34,438 nt of DNA from Flavobacteriales bacterium (GCA_029251005.1 JAQXEE010000147.1:1-34438); one strand, 5' to 3'. Shown: positions 16,878 to 25,582, numbered from the stretch's first letter. The notes: generated by a model not told the origin, from the sequence alone. Program-made: numbers and translations.

Positions 16878-18575
16878 TTATAATGCTAAACCCTGTTCTT
16901 GATTTTGAATTAGACTTTTGACGTTGTTAAATTCAGTTTTAGTACCAAAAAATAATTCAATAAAATCGGGGTCATTGGACAATATGTGTAATGATCTATC
17001 GGCTATTATTTCGTTAAACGCTTTAACTAACAATTCAACATTAATTTCATCTTCTTTATTCTTAGGGTAAGCAAATAGGGCCTTGGATTCGCCAATCATT
17101 AAAATAGAGTATTCATTGTTTTTGAACTCCGATTTTATAGCAAGGTTTGTTAAACTTCCTTTTAATTGATTTGTAATACCATAAATTAAAAAAGAATAAT
17201 CAATAGGGGCAGTTGAGGACCATTTATCTATTGTGACTATCTGATTATTGTAATGAAGTATGTTTTTAATCAAGGCGTTTTTCCCTTGATAAACTTCATT
17301 ATTTTTGATTTTTGTAAGCGTGTTCAAATCAATAGAATCGGTTACTTCCAATTTAAAAAGATCCAACACAATTTCATCATAAGTTTCAGGTGCCGGTTTA
17401 GGAAGCATAGCTTGTTTTTGCATTTGTTTAATTAGCTCTTCATCTTTAATATATTTTCCACAATTCTTCATAAACTCTAAACAATTCATTTTTTCGAAAA
17501 TGTAATGTATTTTTTTTACAACATCAGGGTTTATGATTTTATGTTTTTCCATCATTTGAATTGTCTTGATGGGAATAAGAGTATCTTTTTCCATTGCATA
17601 AACCATCGGTATGACTGGAATACTTTTTAAATATCTTTCTTTATTAGCTAATTGCTCCAAAAGAATGGGCTTTGTTTTGTTGTTTTTTGATCGCACCATA
17701 TTTTGAAAAACCTTGCGGATGAAGATCCCATGCTTAAGACATATACTACTAATAGATTTAGCTTTTTCACCTCCATTATCAAGCATCATTTTTACAAAAG
17801 ATTCAGCCATTGCATTCTTGTCTTTTTTTTGTTTTAAAGCAGAAATGTCTTCTGGGATCACCCATTTGGATTTATAAGTTAATAATGCAGCTGAAATTGC
17901 TTTTTCTTTAATGTTTTTAGATCGGGAATATGAAAATTGTCTTAATCCGTCGATAATATCTTTTTGTTGAGATTTAATAATTTTCTTACTTTTTATCAAA
18001 TCAGTTACTTCGTCTAGTATCTTTTCGTTTTTACCTTTTCTAGCAATCCAATAAAAGTATTTCCCTTTCTGTTCTTCTTGTCCGTTGTGGAAACGATCAA
18101 TAAAAGCATCTTCGTAATCTAAATTTAAAATTCCAATTGTACGTATAGCTTTACTCTCAATAGATGTTTCATTAATTAGATTTAAGATGTTTTGTTCAAT
18201 CGTTTGTTCTTGTAACTGGTATTTAATTGGTTTAAATCTTAAAAACTCACTCAAGAAAATTTTGATTTCACTTATGTTTTCCGAAGTGAGAAGATTGTTA
18301 ATTGAATCGTATACTAAAGAATCATGAGCAATTAGTCTTTCGGCAAGGCTTAAACTGTCTAGTCTTAACCTTTCTGCAGCGAATTTTTCGTTTATAATTT
18401 GAAGTTTTAATTCATTAATCTTTTCAAAGTCAGTAATTGTTTCAATCTCCGGCTGATTTTCAAGCGGTTTTGTTTCAATTTCTTTTACCAACTCTTTTAA
18501 AGCAACTGGCTCAGGATCTTCTCCACAAGAGTAAAGAATTGTCGAAAGTAATATTATAAGAAATGAATTTTTCAT
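16878..18575 (-). CDS. Helical-repeat lipoprotein of unknown function
   Basis: No family recognised. The 565-residue product has a lipoprotein signal (lipobox LYSC, Cys17) followed by an acidic, proline-containing linker (GEDPEPVALKELVKEIE). After this it is almost entirely amphipathic helices rich in Lys, Glu, Ile and Leu, including a likely coiled coil at about 45-80 (EKINELKLQIINEKFAAERL). The regular spacing of helices at about 100-400 resembles HEAT/ARM-like repeats, but I could not define a repeat unit. The C-terminal 120 residues look more mixed alpha/beta. Predicted to be attached to an envelope membrane. It stands alone on the minus strand between the tro promoter and a long non-coding region, which gives no clue to function. 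Confidence 0.7.
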   Translation of the reverse strand: MKNSFLIILLSTILYSCGEDPEPVALKELVKEIETKPLENQPEIETITDFEKINELKLQIINEKFAAERLRLDSLSLAERLIAHDSLVYDSINNLLTSENISEIKIFLSEFLRFKPIKYQLQEQTIEQNILNLINETSIESKAIRTIGILNLDYEDAFIDRFHNGQEEQKGKYFYWIARKGKNEKILDEVTDLIKSKKIIKSQQKDIIDGLRQFSYSRSKNIKEKAISAALLTYKSKWVIPEDISALKQKKDKNAMAESFVKMMLDNGGEKAKSISSICLKHGIFIRKVFQNMVRSKNNKTKPILLEQLANKERYLKSIPVIPMVYAMEKDTLIPIKTIQMMEKHKIINPDVVKKIHYIFEKMNCLEFMKNCGKYIKDEELIKQMQKQAMLPKPAPETYDEIVLDLFKLEVTDSIDLNTLTKIKNNEVYQGKNALIKNILHYNNQIVTIDKWSSTAPIDYSFLIYGITNQLKGSLTNLAIKSEFKNNEYSILMIGESKALFAYPKNKEDEINVELLVKAFNEIIADRSLHILSNDPDFIELFFGTKTEFNNVKSLIQNQEQGLAL

Positions 18576-19370
18576 AATAAAATGGTTTAATTTTAATTCA
18601 CAGCGTTGTAAAAAAATAAAATTCCATAATTAACTTCGCCGAAGTGGAGTAAAAAAACAAGCTATCTTTCACTATTACTTTAGTAATTTTTATTAGCCCC
18701 TTCGACTTAAAATTAATTCAAATATAGGTTTCTTGAATTAGCTATATAAAGATGCAATATAAGAAAAGGTTTTTAAAATGACATTTTTTCTTTATTTAAA
18801 ATAATAAAAGGGATTAAAGGTGTTAAAAAGAAGCTTCTAATGCTCTTAAGAACAATTCTTTATAATTACAATTGATATCAATGTAAAAAGTTTACTAATA
18901 ATTTGTTTAAACCTTAATGACAAGTATTAGTCAAGCTCAACTAAATTAGTTAAAAGAATTGTAAAAAGAATTCAGATTTTTGAATAAACACAATGCTCAT
19001 AAGATTATTAATTATAGGTATGAAAGGTATTTTTCTTTAGTATGATATGTTCAGTAAGGTGAAAATTTAAGGTTGACTATGATTTTAAAAACTTCCTCGG
19101 TTATTATCAAAGATAGCATCACAGTTGCTGTTATTTAATACCCAAGAAACAATTTTTACCTTGAATTATTCGAAAGTAAGATAATCATCTCATTTCGTAT
19201 TATTTTGAAAGATTGTTCAGCGTGATGGGTTTTAAAAAAAACTTTTTTAACTAAGTTTTATAAAATGTAATTGAAAAGAATTTTTTTTGAAAATATTGGA
19301 ATGCAAATGACTAAAGGTTAATGAGTTTTCCTTTATAAATTGTATTTTTGTGGTATAAAATTCTAAGAAA
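18576..19370. other. Long intergenic region with local secondary structure
   Basis: About 795 bases between divergent genes with no supportable gene. At 18633-18645 ACTTCG-C-CGAAGT is a tight palindrome. CGAAGTGG (18640-18647) can also pair, with one mismatch, with CCCCTTCG (18697-18704), around a small ATTACT/AGTAAT hairpin. This sits 60-130 bases upstream of the lipoprotein ATG, so it could be in its leader. The remainder is AT-rich; the only clear promoter element is the -7 box at 19343-19350. Confidence 0.45.
19343..19350 (+). promoter_or_regulatory. -7 box of the FAD/Fe-S oxidoreductase promoter
   Basis: TATTTTTG, an exact TAnnTTTG match, 20 bases before the ATG at 19371. It is identical to the purL box and at nearly the same distance. 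No strong TTG -33 element is seen at 17-23 bases. Confidence 0.6.
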
Positions 19371-22316
19371 ATGGACAATCACAAATTAGAGTTGTTGAGA
19401 GAGAAGTTGGCTGGAGAGTTACATTTCGACGAAGTAATGAGAACATTATATGCTACCGACGCTTCTGCTTATCGTGAAATGCCTCTAGCTGTTGCCATTC
19501 CTAAAACAGAAGACGATTTATTTGAATTAGTAAATTTTGTTCGAGAAAATGGTTCGTCAATTATTCCAAGAACTGCAGGCACATCTTTAGCTGGACAAGT
19601 TGTTGGTGGTGGAATTGTTGTTGATGTATCCGTCCATTTTGGAGAAATTTTAGAAATTAATAAAGAAGAACATTGGGTTAGAGTTCAACCTTCGGTAATT
19701 CGTGATGATTTAAATCGGTTTTTAGCAGATTACGGATTGTTTTTTGGACCAGAAACTTCAACCAGTAGCCGATGTATGATTGGTGGAATGGTAGGGAATA
19801 ATGCATGTGGTGCACGATCCGTAATTTATGGAAGTACCCGTGAACATTTGTTGGAAGTTACAGCAATTTTAGCAGATGGAACCAAAGCTATATTCAAAGA
19901 TTTAACACATGAAGAGTTTTTAAATAAAGTAAATGGTATTGGAGTTGTAGGTGAAACTGAGAATCAAATTTACTTTGATATTCGTGAAATGTTATCTAAT
20001 GAGGAGAACCGTGCGGAAATTGCGCGTGAGTTTCCAAAGAAATCTATACCAAGAAGAAATACTGGTTACGCGCTTGATTTATTATCAGACTCTCAACCAT
20101 TTGACAAAAATGGAGATAAATTCAACTTTTGTAAGTTAATAGCAGGTTCTGAAGGGACACTTTGTTTAATAACGGAGGTGAAAATAAACTGTGTACCAGT
20201 ATTGCCTAAAAATGTGGCAATGATGTGTCCACATTTTGATACAATTGATGCTTCTTTAAGAGGGACTTTAGTTGCTTTAAAGCATAATCCATCTCAGGTT
20301 GAATTAATGGATGATATTGTTTTAGAGTGTACAAAAGCAAATGCCGAACAAAAAGAAAATAGAGTTTTTGTGAACGGAGATCCTAAGGCTTTATTAATGG
20401 TAGAGTTGCATAGAGAAACTCCAGAAGAATTAGAGCAATCCTTGAAAGATTTAAGAGCTTCTTATGAAGAAGTTGGTTTAGGATATGATTTTCCCATCTT
20501 ATATGGTAGTGATATTAGTAAAGCTTTGACATTAAGAAAAGCCGGTCTAGGGTTACTGGCTAACATACCTGGTGACGATAATGCTGTTCCTGTAATTGAA
20601 GATACTGCGGTTGATGTGCAGGATTTACCTGATTATATTGCTGAGTTTAATGTGATTATGGAAGGGTACGGACAAAAGTGTGTGCATTACGCCCACGCTG
20701 GATCAGGAGAGATTCATTTACGTCCGGTTTTAAACATGAAAACTGAAGAAGGACATCGATTATTCAGGAAATCTGCTGAGGATATCGCTACGCTTGTAAA
20801 AAAATATAGAGGTTCATTGAGTGGTGAACACGGGGATGGTAGGTTAAGAGCCGAGTTTATCGAAAAAATGGTAGGACCAAAAAACTACCAATTATTAAAA
20901 GATGTAAAGAAAAGCTGGGATCCAAACAGTATTTTCAATCCGAACAAGATTGTTGATGCACCCCCAATGGATACCAACTTAAGGTATAATCCAGGGCAGG
21001 ACACACCGGCAATCGAAACTGTGTTTTCGTTTGAAAAAAATGAAGGCATTTTAAGAGCTGCTGAATTGTGTAACGGATCAGGTGATTGTCGTAAAAGTGA
21101 ACAAAGTGGAGGAACAATGTGTCCGAGTTTCATGGCCACTAAAAATGAAAAACACACAACAAGAGCTCGTGCGAACATTATGCGTGAGGTTTTAACTAAC
21201 TCAACCAAACTAAATAAGTTTGACAGTGAAGAAATCAAAGAAGTGATGGATTTGTGTTTGAGTTGCAAAGGTTGTAAAAAGGAATGTCCATCAAATGTGG
21301 ATGTTGCTAAACTAAAGGCTGAGTTTTACGAGCAATACTATAAAGATAATAAGGTACCGTTCCGATCTAAAATTATTGGAAATGTAACTGCTGCTAATAG
21401 ATTGGCTGCAACTATGCCAGGTGCTTACAATTTTTTCACGTCGAACAAAACGACTGGGAATTTAATAAAAGGAATAATGGGGTTCACAAAAGAACGTCCA
21501 ATTCCTTCAATGGCAAAAGAGACGGTAGAGAAGTGGTATAACAAAAACAAGGCTACTAACTTTGGTGAAAACCCGGCTAAGAAATTAGGAAAGGTTATTT
21601 TCTTTACGGATGAATTCACCAACTTTAACGATGATCACGAAGGTAAAATTGCCATTAAATTATTGGCGAAATTAGGCTTCGAAGTTATTGCACCTAAAGT
21701 GAAGGAAAGTGGTAGGACTTGGTTAAGTAAAGGCTTAGTTTCGCAAGCTAAAAAACCAATTATAGAAAACATTGAAATTTTAAAAGATTTAGTTTCTGAA
21801 GGCACTCCTTTAATAGGTATTGAACCAAGTTCTATTTTAATTTTCAGGGATGAGTATTTAGATTTAACGAAAGGAACCGAGCATGAAGCTGCTCGGAAAA
21901 TTGCGGACAATACGTTTTTAATGGATGAGTTTTTGAGTAAACTGGTTCAAGATGGATTGGTTACTGAGGATATGTTTACCGAGAAGGAAGAATTAATTAA
22001 ACTACACGGCCATTGTCATCAAAAGGCATTATCAAGTTTAACGCATACTAAACGTATGTTATCGCTTCCTAAAAACTATACAGTGCATATTATACCAAGT
22101 GGGTGTTGCGGTATGGCAGGAAGTTTCGGGTACGAAAAAGAGCATTATGAAACGAGTGTTGCAGTAGGAGAGTTGGTGCTATTTCCAACAGTTCGTAAAC
22201 AGCCTAGCGATGTAATCATTGCTGCACCTGGAACAAGTTGTCGTCACCAAATTAAAGATGGAACTGGAAGAAAAGCATATCATACCGTTGAGATATTTTA
22301 CAATGCTTTAAAGTAG
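19371..22316 (+). CDS. FAD-linked and Fe-S D-2-hydroxyacid dehydrogenase (YdiJ-like)
   Basis: A 981-residue flavo-iron-sulfur oxidoreductase that should oxidise a D-2-hydroxyacid (D-lactate or D-2-hydroxyglutarate) and pass electrons to the respiratory chain. The N-terminal FAD domain is PCMH-type (PRTAGTSLAG at 67-76; GGMVGNNACGARS at 138-150). It is followed by the FAD-oxidase C-terminal domain ending in GEHGDGRLRAEF. Next come two ferredoxin-like clusters, one with Cys567, Cys573 and Cys584 visible and one with Cys629, Cys632, Cys635 and Cys639. A CCG (heterodisulfide-reductase-like) domain follows, with GHCHQKA and SGCCGMAG motifs. Length and order match E. coli YdiJ (about 1018). The exact substrate cannot be read. 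It is transcribed alone, between its own promoter and a good terminator. Confidence 0.9.
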   Translation: MDNHKLELLREKLAGELHFDEVMRTLYATDASAYREMPLAVAIPKTEDDLFELVNFVRENGSSIIPRTAGTSLAGQVVGGGIVVDVSVHFGEILEINKEEHWVRVQPSVIRDDLNRFLADYGLFFGPETSTSSRCMIGGMVGNNACGARSVIYGSTREHLLEVTAILADGTKAIFKDLTHEEFLNKVNGIGVVGETENQIYFDIREMLSNEENRAEIAREFPKKSIPRRNTGYALDLLSDSQPFDKNGDKFNFCKLIAGSEGTLCLITEVKINCVPVLPKNVAMMCPHFDTIDASLRGTLVALKHNPSQVELMDDIVLECTKANAEQKENRVFVNGDPKALLMVELHRETPEELEQSLKDLRASYEEVGLGYDFPILYGSDISKALTLRKAGLGLLANIPGDDNAVPVIEDTAVDVQDLPDYIAEFNVIMEGYGQKCVHYAHAGSGEIHLRPVLNMKTEEGHRLFRKSAEDIATLVKKYRGSLSGEHGDGRLRAEFIEKMVGPKNYQLLKDVKKSWDPNSIFNPNKIVDAPPMDTNLRYNPGQDTPAIETVFSFEKNEGILRAAELCNGSGDCRKSEQSGGTMCPSFMATKNEKHTTRARANIMREVLTNSTKLNKFDSEEIKEVMDLCLSCKGCKKECPSNVDVAKLKAEFYEQYYKDNKVPFRSKIIGNVTAANRLAATMPGAYNFFTSNKTTGNLIKGIMGFTKERPIPSMAKETVEKWYNKNKATNFGENPAKKLGKVIFFTDEFTNFNDDHEGKIAIKLLAKLGFEVIAPKVKESGRTWLSKGLVSQAKKPIIENIEILKDLVSEGTPLIGIEPSSILIFRDEYLDLTKGTEHEAARKIADNTFLMDEFLSKLVQDGLVTEDMFTEKEELIKLHGHCHQKALSSLTHTKRMLSLPKNYTVHIIPSGCCGMAGSFGYEKEHYETSVAVGELVLFPTVRKQPSDVIIAAPGTSCRHQIKDGTGRKAYHTVEIFYNALK

Positions 22317-22348
22317 ATTTTTACAGATATAATATCGAATCGAATTAC

Positions 22349-22375
22349 AAGGGTAAGCTTAGCTTACCCTTTTTT
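22349..22375 (+). terminator. Intrinsic terminator of the oxidoreductase gene
   Basis: GGGTAAGC (22351-22358), loop TTA, GCTTACCC (22362-22369), then T6. The stem extends to 10 bp with the flanking AA/TT. It lies about 35 bases after the stop codon. Confidence 0.9.
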
Positions 22376-22380
22376 ATACT

Positions 22381-22470
22381 GTCATGCCGGACTCGATCCG
22401 GTATCTCACCGAAAAACCTAGGCTCTAGGTAACAAATATAAGTCATCTCGAACGGCAGTTCGCCAATCTT
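22381..22470. repeat. Hairpin-rich dispersed intergenic repeat element
   Basis: Three short hairpins in a row: CCGGA-CTCGA-TCCGG (22387-22401), CCTAG-GCT-CTAGG (22417-22429) and CGAAC-GGCA-GTTCG (22449-22462). The first and third follow a GTCAT (22381 and 22442). GTCATGCCGGACTCGATCCG and GTCATCTCGAACGG resemble short GTCAT-type repeats found many times between genes in diverse bacterial genomes. It is more GC-rich than its neighbours and codes for nothing visible. Only one copy is in this window, so repetition is inferred. Confidence 0.5.
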
Positions 22471-22547
22471 ATACTTTCCTTTTTCGCCAGACAAGTCATA
22501 TAAATTAAGCTTTTGTTAGTTTCGGGTTAGAAGTAAAAAAGGTTAAG

Positions 22548-22832
22548 TTATGAATCTAAAATATCCTCTCCAGCTCTAGGTTTTTGAGGTTTTCGAGTTT
22601 TTAAACTTAGATAAAAGGCTTGATAGGTTACAGCAATAAGAAATAATAGAACTCCGACATGAGGAACTAAGTCTCCTACTTGCAAATAACTCACAATAAT
22701 CACAATTAAGGACAAACAACACAATATTGCCCCAATTAATCCTAAAACTCTAAAAGCTGTCTTTCCATACCTAAAATGAAGAAAAGGAAATACAAGAGCA
22801 AGAGCAATAATTATTAAACCAATTAACATCAT
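22548..22832 (-). CDS. Small membrane protein of unknown function
   Basis: The 94-residue protein has three hydrophobic segments, at about 1-18, 27-48 and 57-76, and a charged C-terminal tail (KTRKPQKPRAGEDILDS). It is therefore a small inner-membrane protein with a probably cytoplasmic tail. I know no family for it. The open frame begins at a TTG (22835); the two ATG codons that follow (22832, 22829) are better starts. It sits between the hairpin repeat and the terminator of the photolyase-linked operon and appears monocistronic. Confidence 0.6.
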   Translation of the reverse strand: MMLIGLIIIALALVFPFLHFRYGKTAFRVLGLIGAILCCLSLIVIIVSYLQVGDLVPHVGVLLFLIAVTYQAFYLSLKTRKPQKPRAGEDILDS

Positions 22833-22898
22833 CAAAATAAATTAAAATTACTTACTAAAAATGAGTGTTTAGCTGTTTGTAATATAGAATTACTCAAG

Positions 22899-22925
22899 AA
22901 AAAAAACTTTATTTGTTAAATAAAG
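22899..22925 (-). terminator. Terminator of the SRPBCC-to-SDR operon
   Basis: On the minus strand CTTTATTT, loop AAC, AAATAAAG, then T8, starting 8 bases after the stop of the SDR gene. The stem is AT-rich but perfect over 8 bp. It marks the end of the four-gene operon that starts at 25582. Confidence 0.8.
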
Positions 22926-22933
22926 AACACGGT

Positions 22934-23836
22934 TTATTTCAAGATATTTTCTAAAGCAGATTTTAAATTTTTATATTGAAAATTAAATCCTTTGTTAATG
23001 AGTTTTTCAGATGAGACTCTACTTCCTTTTAACAAAATTGTACTCATCTCCCCAAACACTAAGTTGAAAATAAAACTAGGGATATTTGGTAGCCAAATTG
23101 GGCGCTTCATTATTTTACCAATTAATATAGATAAGTCTTTGTTATTACTATGTTGCGGAGCTACAGAATTGTAAACACCATCAATTGAAGAGTTGGTAAT
23201 CATGAAATTTATTATGCTACACATATCAGAAATGTGTATCCAAGGAACATATTGTTTCCCGCTCCCAACAATACTCCCTAAGCCGAATTTAAAGGGTTTT
23301 ATTATTTCGGCCAAAGCTCCACCACTATCAGAAAGAATAATACCAATTCTTGCAATACAAACTCTTTTGGATAATGCTTCTTTTTTAAATTTTTTGGCTG
23401 AATTTTCCCATTCAAAACAAATTTCACTTAAAAAATCGTCTCCATTTTTTTGAGTTTCTTGAAAGATGTTTTCAGAGTTAAAAGAACCATAATAACCAAT
23501 AGCTGATGCTGAAATAAAAGCATCGAGGGTTATGTTTTGTTTCTTAACTTCAGAGAATATTAAATTAGTACTATCAACTCTACTAGAAAGGAGTAGTTTT
23601 TTTCTTCTTTTCGACCAGCGCTTACCCGTTATTGAAGCTCCAGCTAAATGAATAATTATGTTTACGCCTTCAAGCGCTTTTGGATCAATATATTTTTGCT
23701 CAACATTCCACAAAAAATCGTTGTTTTTTTTTACTTCTCTAGTAAGGAATCGAATTGAATAATCTTTACCGTATGTTTTTTCAAAATGCTGAGCCAACAT
23801 TCCTGAACTGCCCGTTATTAGAATTGTTTTTTTCAT
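22934..23836 (-). CDS. TIGR01777-type epimerase/SDR protein (YfcH-like)
   Basis: The 300-residue NAD(P)-binding protein has the Rossmann loop GSSGMLA at 9-15 after MKKTILIT, the IIHLAGASITGKRW block (about 61-74), the SSRVDSTNLI segment, SASAIGYYG (about 109-117) and the downstream VPWIHISDM block, all hallmarks of the TIGR01777 family (E. coli YfcH). Its substrate is unknown throughout the family. The gene is the last of an operon with a flavin reductase fusion, a small Lacal_2735-type protein and an SRPBCC protein, divergent from photolyase. TIGR01777 genes near photolyase are a familiar flavobacterial arrangement, which suggests a role in the response to light or photo-oxidation. Confidence 0.88.
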   Translation of the reverse strand: MKKTILITGSSGMLAQHFEKTYGKDYSIRFLTREVKKNNDFLWNVEQKYIDPKALEGVNIIIHLAGASITGKRWSKRRKKLLLSSRVDSTNLIFSEVKKQNITLDAFISASAIGYYGSFNSENIFQETQKNGDDFLSEICFEWENSAKKFKKEALSKRVCIARIGIILSDSGGALAEIIKPFKFGLGSIVGSGKQYVPWIHISDMCSIINFMITNSSIDGVYNSVAPQHSNNKDLSILIGKIMKRPIWLPNIPSFIFNLVFGEMSTILLKGSRVSSEKLINKGFNFQYKNLKSALENILK

Positions 23837-23851
23837 AAAGAAATATTTTTT

Positions 23852-24907
23852 CTAAAAAATTGTTGGGTGAGTTTCTAATTTCCTAAAAATTCTATCTTCA
23901 TCTAATTTAAAAGAACCTATGTGTTTTTTATTCCAATCAGATGGAGCTATTATCGACAAGAATAAAGTATCGTTTTCTTTTTCATATAAATGGTAGTTCA
24001 TACCAATTACGGGTTCGAAGTTGAACAGTGAATCATAAATTTTTTGATTCCATTCGTAAATTTCCAACATACTTTTGTACTGATTTTTTATGTCTTGAAA
24101 TTTTGTTGCTAAGTGATGATTAACCTTATTACTACCAGTTTTTTTCCAATGACCTAAGTTGTCATGCTTAATACTTGGAGCCCCAACATTAGTAGTATAT
24201 TCCTTAAGTGCTGCATCGTATCGGTTTGTTTGTTCGTTGAAAACAACATTATCAGGTCGTTCCTTTTTTGGTTTTTTGAGGAATTTGTGTATGTCTTTCT
24301 TTTTGGCATAAGGAAATTCATAAAGAAATTTACCTGAGAAGTATTTGCTTAAACCAGAAACACTCACTGTATTTATTGACTCTAGGTTTAATGCACCACT
24401 TTCTTCTATTGCATTGGTAGAAATTACTAGATGCTGAATAGAGCCAATAATTAAAATACATCCATTACTAATAAGTTTTTCTTCTTCGAACTTTAGACCA
24501 ATTTTAATATTAGATTCTTTAACAAAAGGTGCAACAAATTCACCTTTATATTCTTCTGTGAGTTGTAAAGCTTCAAACTCTGATTCATCTTCATCAAACC
24601 TTGCTGAAGAAAAGTGTGCTTTTGCAGCGATGTTTTTATGCACTTGATTAACAGTGAAACAACCGTTTTTTTTGATGTTATTGTATGTGTGTCTCGGGGT
24701 GGAGTTAGGACGCATTATAAAACCAATTAATGCTGGTTCGGATCCTAAATGAATAACTGAAGAAACAATGGATAGATTAGTCACTCCATCACTGTTGATT
24801 GTTCCCACAAGGTTTGCTGATTTATAACCACTAACAGAGTTGATCAGGTTTACCTTGTATCTACGATCTAAATTGGAAATGTCGTTTTTACTAAAGTATT
24901 GTTCCAT
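23852..24907 (-). CDS. Flavin reductase-like protein fused to DUF2452
   Basis: Residues 1 to about 205 form a flavin-reductase-like FMN-binding split barrel. Typical features are NLVGTINSDGVTNLSIVSS at 32-50, FIMRPNSTPRHTYNNI at 63-78, the GCFTVNQVH strand at 82-90, and a HL near residue 160. A lysine-rich linker (KKPKKERPDN, about 211-220) leads to residues 218-344, which match DUF2452: PDNVVFNEQTNRYDA, NVGAPSIKHDN, WKKTGSNKVNHH, FEPVIGMNYHLYE, WNKKHIGSFKLD. DUF2452 is, as I know it, usually a separate protein of about 140 residues, so this is a fusion. The gene begins 9 bases after the small-protein stop and ends 15 bases before the SDR gene. A role supplying reduced flavin to photolyase or handling photo-oxidised flavins is plausible but not proven. 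Confidence 0.85.
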   Translation of the reverse strand: MEQYFSKNDISNLDRRYKVNLINSVSGYKSANLVGTINSDGVTNLSIVSSVIHLGSEPALIGFIMRPNSTPRHTYNNIKKNGCFTVNQVHKNIAAKAHFSSARFDEDESEFEALQLTEEYKGEFVAPFVKESNIKIGLKFEEEKLISNGCILIIGSIQHLVISTNAIEESGALNLESINTVSVSGLSKYFSGKFLYEFPYAKKKDIHKFLKKPKKERPDNVVFNEQTNRYDAALKEYTTNVGAPSIKHDNLGHWKKTGSNKVNHHLATKFQDIKNQYKSMLEIYEWNQKIYDSLFNFEPVIGMNYHLYEKENDTLFLSIIAPSDWNKKHIGSFKLDEDRIFRKLETHPTIF

Positions 24908-24916
24908 GTTAGGCTT

Positions 24917-25093
24917 TTAATTATTTTTTAGTTTTTCAATTTCATTAGCACACTCCTCTGCTTCAGCTCTTTTACTATCCGATTTGGTTCTGTCTGTTTT
25001 GGAAAGGTCAAAAGATTCTTTGAGTAAACTTTCATACTTAATTTGAAGTTTTTCTAATTCGGTTTTCTTTTTAAAAAATGATAAAAATCCCAT
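24917..25093 (-). CDS. Lacal_2735 family small protein
   Basis: A 58-residue cytosolic protein: MGFLSFFKKKTELEKLQIKY, then a second helical stretch ending AEECANEIEKLKNN. It follows the pattern of the Lacal_2735 family (an FxxFKKK start, a KLxxKYExLLKE helix, a SDxKRAEAE turn and a final helix). The family is known from Flavobacteriia and has no established function. It is predicted to be two amphipathic helices, possibly a small coiled-coil hairpin. It begins 6 bases after the SRPBCC stop and ends 9 bases before the flavin reductase start, so it is certainly part of this operon. It is easy to miss because of its length. Confidence 0.82.
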   Translation of the reverse strand: MGFLSFFKKKTELEKLQIKYESLLKESFDLSKTDRTKSDSKRAEAEECANEIEKLKNN

Positions 25094-25099
25094 ATCTTT

Positions 25100-25582
25100 T
25101 TAAGTATGTGTTCCAAACAACTCAGTAAGTTTGTTGTTTCGATAAGTGAATATTTCTTTTAATTCTCGTTTTATTAAACCTTTTAATAAATTACGTCCTA
25201 ACCAACCGAAAGGAACTTTAAAGTCAACAACATCTTTTATTTCCGTCCCTCCAGGAATAGATTTGAAAAAATGTTTGTGATGCCAAAGGTCATAAGGCCC
25301 GTATCGTTGTTCATCAATGAAATAACTACCTTCTTCCACTTGTGAAATTTCTGTTACCCATAGAGATGTGTAAATAGGGAATGGATTAACTTTATATTGT
25401 ATTATTTGTCCTGCATATATTTTTTCGTTGGCACCAGATATGATTCTAAAATTTAATTTGTCAGGAGTTATACTTGCCAAGTTTTTTGGATTAGAGAAAA
25501 AATCCCAAGCTGTTTTATTGTCAATGGGTAAGCGCTGTACAGATGAAATTTGGTAAACTTTTCCTGTTAAAGTAATTTTCAT
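25100..25582 (-). CDS. SRPBCC-family ligand-binding protein
   Basis: A 160-residue protein with the START/Bet v1-like (SRPBCC) pattern: an opening beta strand YQISSVQRLPI, then WDFFSNPKNLASITP, the usual first helix-loop of polyketide-cyclase-like members. The strands of a curved sheet follow (YTSLWVTEISQVEEG, DEQRYGPYDLWHHKHFF, TEIKDVVDFKVPFG), and a long C-terminal helix ends FTYRNNKLTELF. Ligand unknown; a hydrophobic molecule is expected. The open frame extends two codons upstream to a GTG, but the ATG at 25582 is preferred. It is the first gene of the operon and is divergent from photolyase across about 116 bases, which must hold both promoters. No exact TAnnTTTG box was found there, so an alternative sigma factor or an activator may be used. 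Confidence 0.85.
   Translation of the reverse strand: MKITLTGKVYQISSVQRLPIDNKTAWDFFSNPKNLASITPDKLNFRIISGANEKIYAGQIIQYKVNPFPIYTSLWVTEISQVEEGSYFIDEQRYGPYDLWHHKHFFKSIPGGTEIKDVVDFKVPFGWLGRNLLKGLIKRELKEIFTYRNNKLTELFGTHT

Noticed and set aside
20885-21268. Antisense open frames inside the oxidoreductase and other long genes (also 9423-9644, 12125-12328, 13918-14130, 23193-23453)
   Set aside because: They lie wholly within strongly supported genes and have no family motif of their own.
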